A DNA stretch of 64,000 nt from Collybia mongolica (Eukaryota; Basidiomycota; Agaricomycetes; Agaricales; Clitocybaceae). Location: assembly GCA_013420905.1 (NCBI GenBank), contig JAAXNY010000001.1, forward strand, positions 1,674,001 to 1,738,000, in the 5' to 3' direction. Of the stretch, positions 23,925 through 34,522 are shown one piece after another. A program made the position numbers and the translations under genes. Below the pieces are notes generated by a model. It saw only the letters and a program-made list of their open reading frames with translations. It ran no database searches and was not told the origin of the DNA. How positions within the stretch are numbered: the stretch's first letter is position 1; each line of letters starts with the position of its first letter.

Positions 23925-24495
23925 CCGCGCCGCGCCCCCCCCCCTATATTTTTTTTTTATCTACTTGTGTTTTCCCGGGCCCCTGTGCCCTTACATATTA
24001 CTTATTCCCCCGCCTTTCGTTGGGCTTCAATTTTATTAATTGAAGTCCAACACATGTTTCTACATACAGTCCCCTGGACTATAAACAATACAATTGGTTT
24101 ACCCGTTGTTCTATTGTCTTCATAAGAAAGCTTCCGCCCTTGCACCGGCTACTTAAGTTATAAATATGGTGCAATTCTCTCGATCATTAAGACCGTGGTG
24201 CGATCACTGACTTTTTATAGACAATCTATTTCAATCCTTGTAACCTTGGTAGGTTTTTTCAAATCGATTTTGCTTATACCCATCTCCCCCTCAACACTGA
24301 CAACAACTGTCCCAGTTGTCATGCGGACACTGCCGCGCTCCACATGAATTTTTACGGAGCTCCTTTTTCAATTGGGCCCAGCATTTCAATTAGGCACGCG
24401 TCTCGGACCTGTTCAGTTGAAATGTATAGATTTTTCTGGGGATAGAACGCGCGCAACGAATGAGAGACTGGGTAGCGCTTCTCTAGTCGTAGAGG

Positions 24496-24504
24496 TATAA
24501 AAAG
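24496..24504 (+). promoter_or_regulatory. TATA box of antisense gene B
   Basis: TATAAAAAG lies about 100 bp upstream of the gene B start codon and is conserved in Element 2 (reverse strand, near 45568-45577). It supports independent RNA polymerase II transcription of gene B. Confidence 0.5.
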
Positions 24505-24601
24505 GGCACTGGCTGTGCTTTTTGTCCCAAGACATCGCCCGACTCTATTATACTCTCTTTACAACGTTCTGGTTCGAAGAATCAATTTCCTCTGCATTAT
24601 T

Positions 24602-25984
24602 ATGACTAGCCCCCCCAACTATCAAGACATCAAGAACTTCAAGATGGTCCAAGCTCAGTGGCACACCTTTCAAGCTCGTTTATCGATGGACACCCTTGTT
24701 GAACAAAGGGTCAGCATCCGGAAGTTAGGTGAAACCGCGGTACACTTTTTACCAATTACACTTTTTAAAACGCCGTTTTTGTAACCAGGTTTTACAATTT
24801 ACAGCTACTCCTGACTGAGTCCAAATTGGTTTTGACGGAGCGGTCCTGGCAGAATGTTATTTTTGGCGTCCGTAAGGCATTCCAGGGACTACAACATGTA
24901 TACCCCGAGTTACTTCAAGAGCCTGTTTACCGTAATATTGTGACTCTGACTGCCGCTATTCACCGTCACCGTGAAAAGGTCCGCACTGAGCACCTGTCTC
25001 AAACCGCGGTGCGTGCTTTTTACCTCATCTCGTACTGTACTGCTCTTTAAACCATGGTTTTCTGGTACTAGGTCCCTGCTACTGGTGGTGAAGCGGATGG
25101 TACCACTATTCCAGGCGAGGTCATTGCTGGCGGTGAATATGATGGTGACATTGAAATGTCTGGTACTGACTTGGTATGTTTCTTTTTAGCTACCGCGCTG
25201 TCAGTGCGCGACATACTCAATGGCGTCTCTTCTTTACTCAAGAATATGGTCATTGATTCCAGCGCTACAGCTAGTGCTACTGTCTCTGGATCAGTGACTA
25301 GTCGTCTCCTTAGTGAAGGACCAATCACCCGTAGCCGCAAGGAGAAGGAGAACATTAAGGTTCCCCATGTCAAAAGGACTAAGGCTGAAAAGGCTGCCAT
25401 CAAGGTACCCATTCTTGTTTTTGCTCTGTCTATTACTTTGTTTCTTATTCCTACAGGACGGCAAGCGTTCCGAGCTCAATCGCGGCAGCACTCTTCGTCC
25501 CAAAAAGCGTACGAGGCAAGACACCCCGGATGAAGATCCAAAGGTATCTGCTGAGGGTACGTTTTCTAATAATAGATGGTCCTAAATTTATACCGACTGT
25601 GCATCAGATACTCGTGTCTTTATTGACTTCCGTCCCTCCAAGGAGCACGATGTAGTCTTAGCGCGGGCGCGCTTGATTGCAGACGCGGGCGATCCCATGT
25701 CGCACACCAAGCAAGCCCTCGGTAGGATGCTTTTAAACTACCGCGCTGAGTTGGAGGAGATCAGTCATACAGTGTCCTTCTTATTGAAGCGTCGTGATGC
25801 CACTATGGACGAGGTTACTCGCCTCAATGGTCTAATGAACGAGGCCGCTCTGGAGGGAGGCTCTGACGAGGCTGCCACTGCGAGCACTACGGAAGTCCAT
25901 GACCAGGATGACAATGATAAGGAGGAGGTAGCTCCGGCTGACTTGCCCTTGCCCGAGGTTGAAGACGACTTCATATCTGCTTGA
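24602..25984 (+). CDS. Element-borne antisense gene B: unknown protein, 360 aa
   Basis: Proposed exons are 24602-24739, 24805-25008, 25072-25173, 25243-25404, 25457-25556 and 25608-25984, summing to 1083 nt and open throughout. The N-terminal 110 residues are helical (MTSPPNYQDIKNFKMVQAQW...). The middle is Ser/Thr-rich, then basic (RSRKEKENIKV, KRTKAEKAAIK, RPKKRTRQD), suggesting nuclear or nucleic-acid contact. A likely coiled coil (RAELEEISHTVSFLLKRRDATMDE) precedes an acidic C-terminus. I recognise no family. Intron 3 is the least certain: the stretch 25174-25242 is also open, so a longer product is possible. It ends 146 bp from the convergent end of pol. Element 2 has a copy about 2% different in exon 1 but missing the last 65 or so codons. 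Confidence 0.68.
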
Positions 25985-26130
25985 GGACAGTCCAATTAAC
26001 TTCCTCCTGAGTTATGGTGTCCCTCCCCACGCTCCTTTGTATTACTGTCTTTACTCGGCTTAACACTGTCCTTACTACTTCGCTTAGTTGCTTATACTGT
26101 CTTTACTGCTTCTGTTTCCATACTGATTTA

Positions 26131-29100
26131 TCACCTATGCAACTTCCGGTGTGACATAGTAGTTTGTGGTAGCGCCGGCGCTATCCCCTCCTCAGTGTTC
26201 TCACTAGAGCTTGACTCTGAATCGGACTGATCCAATTGGACTCTGTCAAACGTATAGTCACGCTCCTTGTAAACTTGCCTATTAGCGGGATCTTTCGATT
26301 CCACTAAAGCATTTAGTGTTTTGCTAGAGATGTCTATTAGATCTTGCAGATTATCCGGCAGTTCAATTGTACTCCTAGCAAAATAGGGAATAACCCTAAA
26401 CGCCCCCACTTTATGTTGCCACACCGATCCATCCATTTCGCAAACAATATAGGCTCCCCCGCGGTTTCGTCTAAGGACTATCATTGGTCCCAGGTACCGT
26501 GGCTTCAGCTTTTTATCGAGCGAACTTTCGACCTCGGTATTTCTAACTAGTACTAAACTTCCTGGTTTGAAATCATAGTCTCTGATGGTCGCGCTGTGAT
26601 CCTTCTCATACTGTAATAGTCTCCTTCGTTTTTCTATATTGATACGTTTCCTCATATCGGCCACATGCTGGACGTGCTTAGCTAGAGCCTGCGCTCTAAA
26701 TCCAATGAGTTCCTCTGTAGTCAATATTTTTCCTGGTAACTTTACTAACCAAGTGGCTTCGATAATATCTAACGGTAAGGTTGGGTGCGCGCCCGTAATC
26801 ATAAAATAGGGGGAGCAACCCGTCCCTTTCCATATAGTAATTCTGTCAGCCCACATTACATGGTGGAAGAAGTAGTACCACTTCTTTACATCACCACCTG
26901 TAGCTTTGAAGACAGCTTGACGCACATCCCAATGTGCGCGCTCGGCGATCCCATTTCCTTTGGAATTGTATGGTGATATACTTATTCCTGTAATACCATA
27001 CTTGGATTCCAGCCACGCTTTGGCTGCGACAAAGGCAGGACCATTATCCGTTACAATTTCCGTTAGGGAACCCCATCTACAAATTACTTCTTCGAAACAG
27101 CCACCTTCCCAAGGTCTTGCCATCCTCAGATTTGAGGGGCGCGCCTTCCATCCACGAAGACAGCGCACATCTCCCTTGGACAATGTATTTATAACCGTTA
27201 GACGATGGGCTCATATACATGGTGTCCGCATGCAATACTTGGAATATAGACGGCGTGTGGGTTATGACAGGAGGGATTCTCAACAAAGTTAAGAGCCTTG
27301 TCTGACAGATGTGACATGACTTCACATACCATGATACATCGCGTTCCATTTCTGGCCACCAAAATCTTTTATCTATTAAGGATTTTGTTGCATAGAAACC
27401 CCTATGTCCAACAGAATCGTGAGACGCCTTCATCATATATGTCCGGTGATTTTTATCAACAACAAGCTGGTGCGCGCTATCGATATTTTTCCTATACATC
27501 CTGCCTTCTGGATCCAAAAAGAAATTAGACGCCTGCCTTGCAAACTTTAGGTAGGCGCGATCTGTCATTCCTTTTGGTCTCTTTTGTGGTCTTTTTAACC
27601 ATTCTTTTATTAAAGGTAGGTTTTTATCCTGTTCCTGCGCCGTAGGTGTTCGTTTAGACTCATCATATACTTCCCTTACATTAGGGTCATATTTAAACTT
27701 TTCATCGGGTATGACAGTAGTATTTACAAGTTGCTTTAGATAAGCTTCTCTTTGAATACCGAACCGTCCTAAACCTAAGTGCTGTTTTACTTCTCCAATA
27801 AATGCTGCTTCACCAGCCCAGGCATTGTTTACTTCAACTTCAAAATCAGAGATTTCCTTCGCAAGTTGGAATAAATATCCGCTGCGCGTGTCGATCTCCT
27901 CTTTAAAATCTGACAGCTCCAAAGGGTCATCCAATCCTTCCGTTGGGTTGATAAACCTTAAAGGACCTGAGGGTTCGTCGTAACCATCGTCTGGGTCCGG
28001 GTAGACAGGATCCCCTAGCCGCGCGTCTCGTCTTGACAGACCATCTGGGCCAAAGCCTTTACCAGCTTTATGAACCAGAGTAAAGTGGAACATAAGTATC
28101 CTATCAATCCACCTATTTACCGTTGCATTAGGTCCTAGACTTGGGTTTGATAACATCCCCTTAATGTACTTTGCATCCGTTTCCACTACCAAATTTCGTA
28201 CTCCAATAAACCAATAATAACATGCCATTAGAACTCTCATCAATCCGAATAGCTCTCGTTTGGGTTGTGAGAAGCGCGCTTCGCGCTCATTCAGAGTTAT
28301 CGAGTCAAATCTAGCATAGTGCTTTCTTCCAGGTATATCAGGGTCTTCCTGATAGATATAGTAGCCTACGGCTTTCCATGACGTATCTACTGACAATACC
28401 ACTGGCGTATTCCAGGTGTAATTAATTGGACGGAGCGCGGGGCTATTTTTAAGTGCGTCTAACAATAGCTGCTGCGCTTCTTCTTGCTCAGGCCCCCATA
28501 TCCAAGGTTCACTACTTCTAGTTAACTTTTGAATTGGTTGGCCTATACGGGCGAAGTCTTTAATGAAATTCCTGCATACACCAATAGTTCCCATGTAAGC
28601 GCGTACTTCACTGACATCTTTGCATGGTCCCCATCTTTCAACTACACCGATTCTATCTGTAGTAGGTTTTCGTCCTTCATAGGTACATCTATGTCCTACC
28701 ACTAGAATTTCACTTGCGCATAACATAGACTTATATCCTGAAAACGTTCCTCCAGAATACTTCATTCTCTGTACGACGCGATTTACATTTTGCATATGTT
28801 CCCAGAAGAAGCGCCTAACACCTGGAGCACCAGGTAGCTCTTCTTCTGTTCCGTCCGGCAGTTCGTAGCGCGTTGCTGGACCGCGCACAGGGTACATCAT
28901 CAATGTAGGGTATTGTGACATGTGGTACCTCATCCTGTAGGATGTATGTGACATCATCATGAAATATTGGAACTGAATTCGTCCATCCCATAGGAAGTGT
29001 TACTAGTCTCAGCGCGCCAAACGGTGTTTGGAACGTGGTTAGATCGCGCGAGGTTTCTGCTAAAGGCCTCTCATCGTATCCTACATATAGATCCATCATT

Positions 29101-30176
29101 CCGCCACAAGCGCGCCCTGCGAAGTGTTCTGCTAGTTCTTCGGTAGCGGGTGGTAAGCCCGAGTGCGCTATTGTGACTGCATTCAGCGGTTCTAGACTAT
29201 GTACAATTCTAAGCTTCTTTCCTGGGCCTTTCTTTAATACGGTAAACCATCTAGACCTATATGATGAATTGGATCTCTCATAGACTCCTGCATCAATTTT
29301 AGTTTTGATGATTTTACAAACATCTTCATAGATCCCTGGTGGGATTCTAATGTTCCTTTCTGTCCACGGCGTATGTGGGACTACTGGTATCTCGACGGGA
29401 GGAAAATATTCCTTCTTAAAGCTACCGCGCTCACTATCATTCCAGGCAAAACCATCATTATGTTTGCACATAAAGTCGTGAATTATATCCATCTCTTTAG
29501 GTTTTAAGAAGCTCTCTTCTTCGTGTACCCTTTGGAATTCCGCGCGCCTTTCCTCAGTATACCTTCCAGTTGGTTTAAACGGAGGTGGGTTAGGCGTTAG
29601 AACGGGTAGGGCCGCTAAAGGGTCACCCTTTATATCTCTGATAATTCTAAATTTATCAGGCAGGTCCGCCAGTGTTGGTTTTGTTTTCAAATGTACTGGT
29701 TTATACTTCTTTCCTACTAACTGATCCATGGGCTCAATATTACACTTTTCACTTGTTGCAGTTCCAAGACCGCGCTCGTTGGTGCCAATTTGCCACCGCT
29801 TTAATTTACTTAAAGCTTTATCGATCATGGGCTGTTCTTGAGCGTATGTCATAGGTCTAGTGGGTGTACTTGCTGGGTCGCTGCTGTTCTGCTCGTAGTT
29901 TATTACTGGTCCATCGCGCTCATCTACGGAAGCCAAGTACGTGGCTAGTAATTCGCGTTCAGGTACTGTACTATTCATGTTCACATCACTTCTAGACAAA
30001 AAGACATCTCTAAGTTCTTTGTGACCAAAATTCCGTTTATCAGTAGGGTGTCTATAACCCGTTATAATAAAGTTTCCGTTCTCATCTTCAGCAATTTCTA
30101 CGGCTAGCTCTCCTTGATCACTTTGGATTAATTCATCGAAGGCCGAAAATCCTGCTCCGGTTGTCTTTTCAACAGC
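26131..30176 (-). pseudogene. Element 1 pol: RT, RNase H, integrase (two frameshifts)
   Basis: The pol frame opens after a TAA at 30177-30179 and overlaps the protease frame in the -1 register. It encodes a reverse transcriptase (LPMGWTNSVPIFHDD, active site YIDD) and an RNase H (VVLSVDTSWKAVGYYIY, ETDAKYIKGML). The integrase has an HHCC zinc finger (ASHDSVGHRG, CHICQ) and the DDE core residues in ADTMYMS, TDNGPAF and [10 protein letters not shown]. The order RT-RH-IN makes it Ty3/gypsy-type. Relative to Element 2 there is one extra base near 28889, just after YIDD. A second extra base near 27094 splits the integrase core. No chromodomain is visible at the C-terminus. This copy cannot make a full Pol. 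Confidence 0.85.
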
Positions 30177-31344
30177 TTAGGCGGTGATCCCTTTGCATGG
30201 GTAGGGATAGTACACCTTCGTCCCGTGTTAGGGTCCGTGATAGTGACTACTTGTCCCCCGTCCCGAGCATTTTTGATCTGACTTTCCGTGAGTGTATCAA
30301 ATGGTCTCCCAAGCAATACTTTGTATGCGGGTGAATTTATGATATGTACTTGGAGGTAGATGGCCATGTCATTAAACAAGAAAGGAACATTGCGCGCTAA
30401 TCCCGCTGTTTTCTCAACTTGTTTATTAGCACTCTGCATGTGTATGACAACGTCCGGATCCCATGAAATATCTAAGTCTAAAGCCGTTTGTTTAGCCATT
30501 GATACTATTTGGGATCCCCCATCTAATAAAGATTCCTCCGTTCCTGCCCCATTTATTACTGGATATACTGCGCGCAAAGAGGCCGATTCTTTTGCTACAT
30601 ACAACTGTTTGGGCTCTTCCCCAGCTGGTAAAGATTCTAAATACTGTAGGACTGGGTCTCCGCATATTATAGATCCCTTAGGTATTCCGCCGCGGTCATA
30701 CTCCGAGATGAAGAAAGACTGGAATGGGATTGACTCTACTGGTAGCGCGTCATGCCGTAAGTAGTTATCATCAAGTTCCCAGTCCCCTCCAAAGGGTAAG
30801 ACGTCTTCCTCATCTATTCCGTTTATTTGCAAGTTAGCGTCCCTTTGGGTAAGGGACTTACGTCTGGCAGTTACAATATTCTTTATTCCATCTCTAATGG
30901 TTTTTGACGAGCCCATTAACTCTCCCGTGGTCAATGTGATAGGGTTGTCTAACACTTTAGCAATTATATCGCCACTTTTTAATTTTACTTCTATCGGGGA
31001 CTTAGTTTCATAAGTCGGACCGCGCTTAGTGTTAAAATTAGGTAGCGGATCAACTGGTTCAGGGTTGCATTCCGTTCTCCGGGGTATGTAGGGTACCATG
31101 GGCACATCGATGTAGGGTAATTCTTTTCGTACTGGAGACTTTACTGATGGTTCAACAAATTTTACTTTCTTTTTCCTAGGAGACGGCACTACCAACTCCT
31201 CTTCGCTACTATCCCGACTACTCTCCGAATCGTTACTTTCTTGACGACTATTTCTGTTTTTATTTCGGTCCTCTGGCTGTCTCTTGGAACGCGACCTAGT
31301 CGTAGGTCTAGCGTGTTCCTTAGCCTCCTTCATCGGACCTAATT
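30128..31344 (-). CDS. Element 1 protease-region ORF (-1 frame relative to gag)
   Basis: A frame of about 400 residues with its own possible ATG (at 31333), open back to within gag. The N-terminal half is basic and Ser-rich (TRSRSKRQPEDR). The C-terminal half holds the retroviral-type aspartic protease: LLDGGSQIVSMAKQTALDLD, then HIINSPAYKVLLGRPF. The active-site triplet reads DGG instead of the usual DTG/DSG in both copies, so it is either a lineage variant or a defect fixed before they separated. Heptamer GAAACCC (GGGTTTC on the coding strand, 31345-31351) precedes the gag stop in the phase needed for -1 frameshifting. Confidence 0.78.
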
Positions 31345-32850
31345 GAAACCCGACTCTTTAACCTTGTTTTGGTTATTGAGTTCTGCTACCTGCCCTAATA
31401 AAGTACTCATTTGTGCTTGTAAGGCTACTATGTCAGGATTCGGCGCGCTCTTTGCCGTAGGATTATAGTTATTATTTATATATTCCTGTTTCTGCATCTG
31501 AGGCGGTACTGGCAACGCAGTTTGCGCGCCCTGTTGTCCTAACATTTGTTGCGCTTGAAATTGTGCCATTTGTGCCATTATGGCTTTCAAGGTTCCAATG
31601 TCATTACTATTGTCTACTGCATTATGTGACTGCATAACGGACAATACTCCTGGAGCGGGTCCTTCTGTGACATCTCCGTAATAAAGGGCCGCTACCTTCT
31701 TTGAATGGAAGTGTTCCACTTTATCTTTCAATGATACCGTTTCTGGTTCTCTTGGAATATATGATCTGTCTGGTAAGCATACTCCTCCATTTGCGTTGGT
31801 TTTTATTTTCCCTTCCTCAAAATGTTTCTGTTTCTCGGGACAGGCCATTATGAAGTGTCCGGGTGTAAAACAGTAGTGACATTTATACGCATTTGGTCTT
31901 TGCGGTTGTCCTTCTTTAGGCTTTCCGTACTGATTCTGATACTGATGCTGCTGGGGTGCGCTATTCGTGGCATGGTTCTGAACAGTTGCTTGTTGAAGCG
32001 CTTTCATTACATCCTCGAATCCACTCCTCGTATTCTTCTCATTTACTTGGAGACGGTCTAACAAATTAACTATTTGTTGTTTTATTTCATCCATCTCTAC
32101 TTTGATTTTGGGCGCTGCAGTTGCTGTTACGGACGTTATAAACGATCTATTTGTGTCTGGAATATTCATGTTGGCTACACCTTCAGAAATGCTGATTGCA
32201 GTTGCTATAACTTCCTCCAGATCGTACTGATCCCCTTTTCGTCGCGCGAGCGCGGCGGCTTCAGCAATAGTATTAGGATCTGCTCGGTTGTTTGTAGCAA
32301 TGGCTTGTCCTGCCTGTGTAGCATTAGACTGATTATTCCCTAGCAGGGTTAGCCTTCCTTGTACTTGGGATCTGAAGACTTCGTCTAGACACCCCAAGAA
32401 CTTGGTAACTAATTCTCGGTTAGAGATAATAGGTGGCCTAACTCCCAAGAGTTTAATAGATTCTGCTTTGAATTCACGCTTCAGCTTTTTCAGCGCGGCC
32501 TCATCGGTTACTCCAATACGTGGGTTGGCGCGACACACTGCTTCTAACTTGGCCACTGATCCTTCTACTTGATCGAGTGCTTCCGGATAACTAGAGATCA
32601 ACTCTGTCTTGAAATCCGTCCAAGTGCCTGTCTTATAGTGGTCTAATGCCCTCCACTCATTCTCTGATTGTAGGTCTGCGTATTTTCCTAACATTAACTT
32701 CTTTTCTTCATCATTTGTAATGTTACACTCCTTCCATAGGACCTCCATTCGCTCCAGAAACCGGATTAAACCCGTGGGCTCTTTTCCTTTGAATACTGGT
32801 GCATCACGGATGCCTGGTTGGGGCATATATTTACGAGGGGGTTCAGTCAT
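31339..32850 (-). CDS. Element 1 Gag
   Basis: Intact 503-residue Gag starting MTEPPRKYMPQ. A capsid-like helical region (about 15-200, with FLERMEVLWKE and YKTGTWTDFKTELISSYPEA) is followed by an Ala/Gln-rich linker. A single zinc knuckle, C-x2-C-x4-H-x4-C (CHYCFTPGHFIMAC), lies at about 320-335, and a Gln-rich, coiled-coil-like C-terminus ends the protein. It packages the element RNA in virus-like particles. It differs from the Element 2 copy by only a few residues. Confidence 0.85.
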   Translation of the reverse strand: MTEPPRKYMPQPGIRDAPVFKGKEPTGLIRFLERMEVLWKECNITNDEEKKLMLGKYADLQSENEWRALDHYKTGTWTDFKTELISSYPEALDQVEGSVAKLEAVCRANPRIGVTDEAALKKLKREFKAESIKLLGVRPPIISNRELVTKFLGCLDEVFRSQVQGRLTLLGNNQSNATQAGQAIATNNRADPNTIAEAAALARRKGDQYDLEEVIATAISISEGVANMNIPDTNRSFITSVTATAAPKIKVEMDEIKQQIVNLLDRLQVNEKNTRSGFEDVMKALQQATVQNHATNSAPQQHQYQNQYGKPKEGQPQRPNAYKCHYCFTPGHFIMACPEKQKHFEEGKIKTNANGGVCLPDRSYIPREPETVSLKDKVEHFHSKKVAALYYGDVTEGPAPGVLSVMQSHNAVDNSNDIGTLKAIMAQMAQFQAQQMLGQQGAQTALPVPPQMQKQEYINNNYNPTAKSAPNPDIVALQAQMSTLLGQVAELNNQNKVKESGFN

Positions 32851-33306
32851 GATTACTGAACGGTTCTGAGTAGCTAACGAGTTCGGGTTTGCTACTGGGT
32901 TTACTACGGACGATCTTCCGCGCGCTACTGGTTTACTAGTAGTCGATATGTTTCCTAAGGGCTCTGGAGTTCTAAATACTTGCCTTGGTCCTGAAGATCC
33001 AAAGGCTGGGTGTGAAGATCCTCGTGTGCGCGCTCGCCTAGGAGGTGGTAACGACTCTGTTACTCCAGCGTTTTGCGAATTTTTAGTCTGCCGCGTTTTT
33101 GTAGCTACTTGTCTTGCAAGTGGCTGATTAGTTAGTCTGTTTGACGAGCTGGCTTGTGGGCGTGGCTCTTGAGACAGATTGACTAAACTTTCTCCGCTCT
33201 ACTTCAATTTGTAGACGACGTTACTCGTCTTGGTATAATATTTTTCAAAGAAAGATGCTCTCTTTAGACTATTCAAAAACTCTGAACCCTCGCGGTGGGC
33301 TCCAGA
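32851..33306 (-). other. Element 1 leader, open in the gag frame without ATG
   Basis: The gag frame stays open for about 116 codons upstream of the first Gag ATG and then meets a TAG. The predicted extension is rich in Ser, Arg, Pro and Gln (e.g. PPPRRARTRGSS) and is conserved in Element 2. The putative primer binding site is at its 5' end, next to the LTR. Confidence 0.6.
33287..33304 (-). promoter_or_regulatory. Putative primer binding site, Element 1
   Basis: Two bases after the 5' LTR the element-strand sequence reads TGGAGCCCACCGCGAGGG, starting with TGG as expected for pairing with a tRNA CCA end. The tRNA was not identified. Confidence 0.5.
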
Positions 33307-34522
33307 TGAAAGGGGGCTCCTGGGCTATAAGTGCGCTGATGCTATGAAATGTAATCTCTCTCACACACACACCAAACCTAACAATCAACACACGAACAGT
33401 AGGAATCGCCTGTTTTGAGTTCGGGTTCAAGTGCTTAGAAGCACTAAGCTTTGAATAGTACTAGCCAAAGCCCTTTCCAATGATCTCTCGACGGGTTCGA
33501 TTTAGACAAAAGCTTCAACACAGGTTCAAAAACCTGCTAGGTATATTTATAATATCTCTCGATCCAATAGACTGAGTACCAAGTGTACGTTCAATTATTA
33601 GTGATCCCAAGCGGATCTATAAGTCCAAGCGACTTATCAAACAATACAGTGCCAAGTGCACTAAGGCCAAGTGCCTAGTAATTCCAACGGACAATACGGT
33701 ACTAAGTTCCAAGTGAACTAAGTTTCTTTAATTCTGTGGTTCTCCAATCAATTCCAATCAAGACACGTTGAAGCAATCTGATCCTTAATTCGGGCACGCA
33801 ATAGTGTTTTAACAAATGTGATTTGTATACTCTATAGTCGCGCGAAGTGGGGGCAAGATTCCTTGCCTTAGCGCTACTCATCTACAGTCTATTTACAATG
33901 TACAAACTAAATATCATACGGAATTGTAAATTTTACACGGAACCGCGCTCCTGCGCGCCAAGGATCTGTATTCAATACCGACGCGTCTACTACAGCTTGG
34001 CGCGCGCGCCATGCGTGCCAATTATGTCGTTTACTGGTTACTTATCAAATATTGAAAGAGCGGGCTAAACTCTTATCAAGTCCCGACCGCGCGCTTTGTT
34101 ATTTAAAACAGCGTGGCACTGTCGTTTACTCCCCCTGATTGTCCCTGTTGTTATTCACGGTGTCCCGTCGCTTCCGGTAGTTAACACCAAGTACCCCTGA
34201 CTAGGATCGGGTTGTGCAAGTCCCGAATTTACAATTACTTCTCCTATTAATGATGATCCCCGGACTAATGATATCATACTACAACGGTTACTTATGAACT
34301 AAGACACCGAGGTTGTAACCGGGCATGGTGAATAGGACTAATAATAGACCGTACTCATAGTCCTCTGTACTGATAGTGTATTATCCATTAGACTAGTTCA
34401 CTCTGATTAGCCGTCTTGGAGCTCGACTCTAATCCTTTATCACCGCTTACTTGGTTATTAGAAATGACACTAATAGCCTTACTTGTCGACTTTATAAGTG
34501 CAAACAATTTCGGGCCCTATCA
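33307..34522 (-). repeat. Element 1, 5' LTR (1216 bp)
   Basis: This is a direct copy of 20311-21526, about 1% different by eye and nearly all transitions. Its outer end (TATCA at 34518-34522) abuts TCGTGTTAAAC of the KDZ-associated gene fragment, with no GCGC target duplication. Confidence 0.93.

Larger units (their letters stand above)
20311..34522 (-). mobile_element. Element 1: Ty3/gypsy-type LTR retrotransposon with antisense genes
   Basis: This is a 14.2-kb element lying on the minus strand. LTRs are at 33307-34522 (5') and 20311-21526 (3'). Element order is LTR, PBS, leader, gag, protease, RT-RNaseH-IN, antisense gene B, antisense gene A, polypurine tract, LTR. The family has TG...CA termini (TGATAGGGCC... 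CCCCTTTCA). The two LTRs differ at about a dozen sites by eye, nearly all transitions, so the insertion is moderately old. The left flank ends in GCGC, but the right flank reads TCGTG, so no target duplication is seen and the right side has probably been rearranged. Pol carries two 1-bp frameshifts, while both antisense genes are open. Confidence 0.9.

Noticed and set aside
25174..25242. Continuous coding through intron 3 of gene B
   Set aside because: It is open and in frame, so not impossible, but it begins GTATGT, ends TACTCAAG and removing it gives a smoother reading; the intron model was preferred.
30360..30764. 134-aa plus-strand frame, mirrored at 41175-41579 in Element 2
   Set aside because: It lies entirely opposite the protease ORF and its conservation follows from that gene. 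No start context, introns or motifs support it.
31822..32343. Plus-strand hydrophobic frames opposite gag
   Set aside because: Shadows of gag on the other strand; the hydrophobic look comes from complementing Gln/Lys-rich codons.
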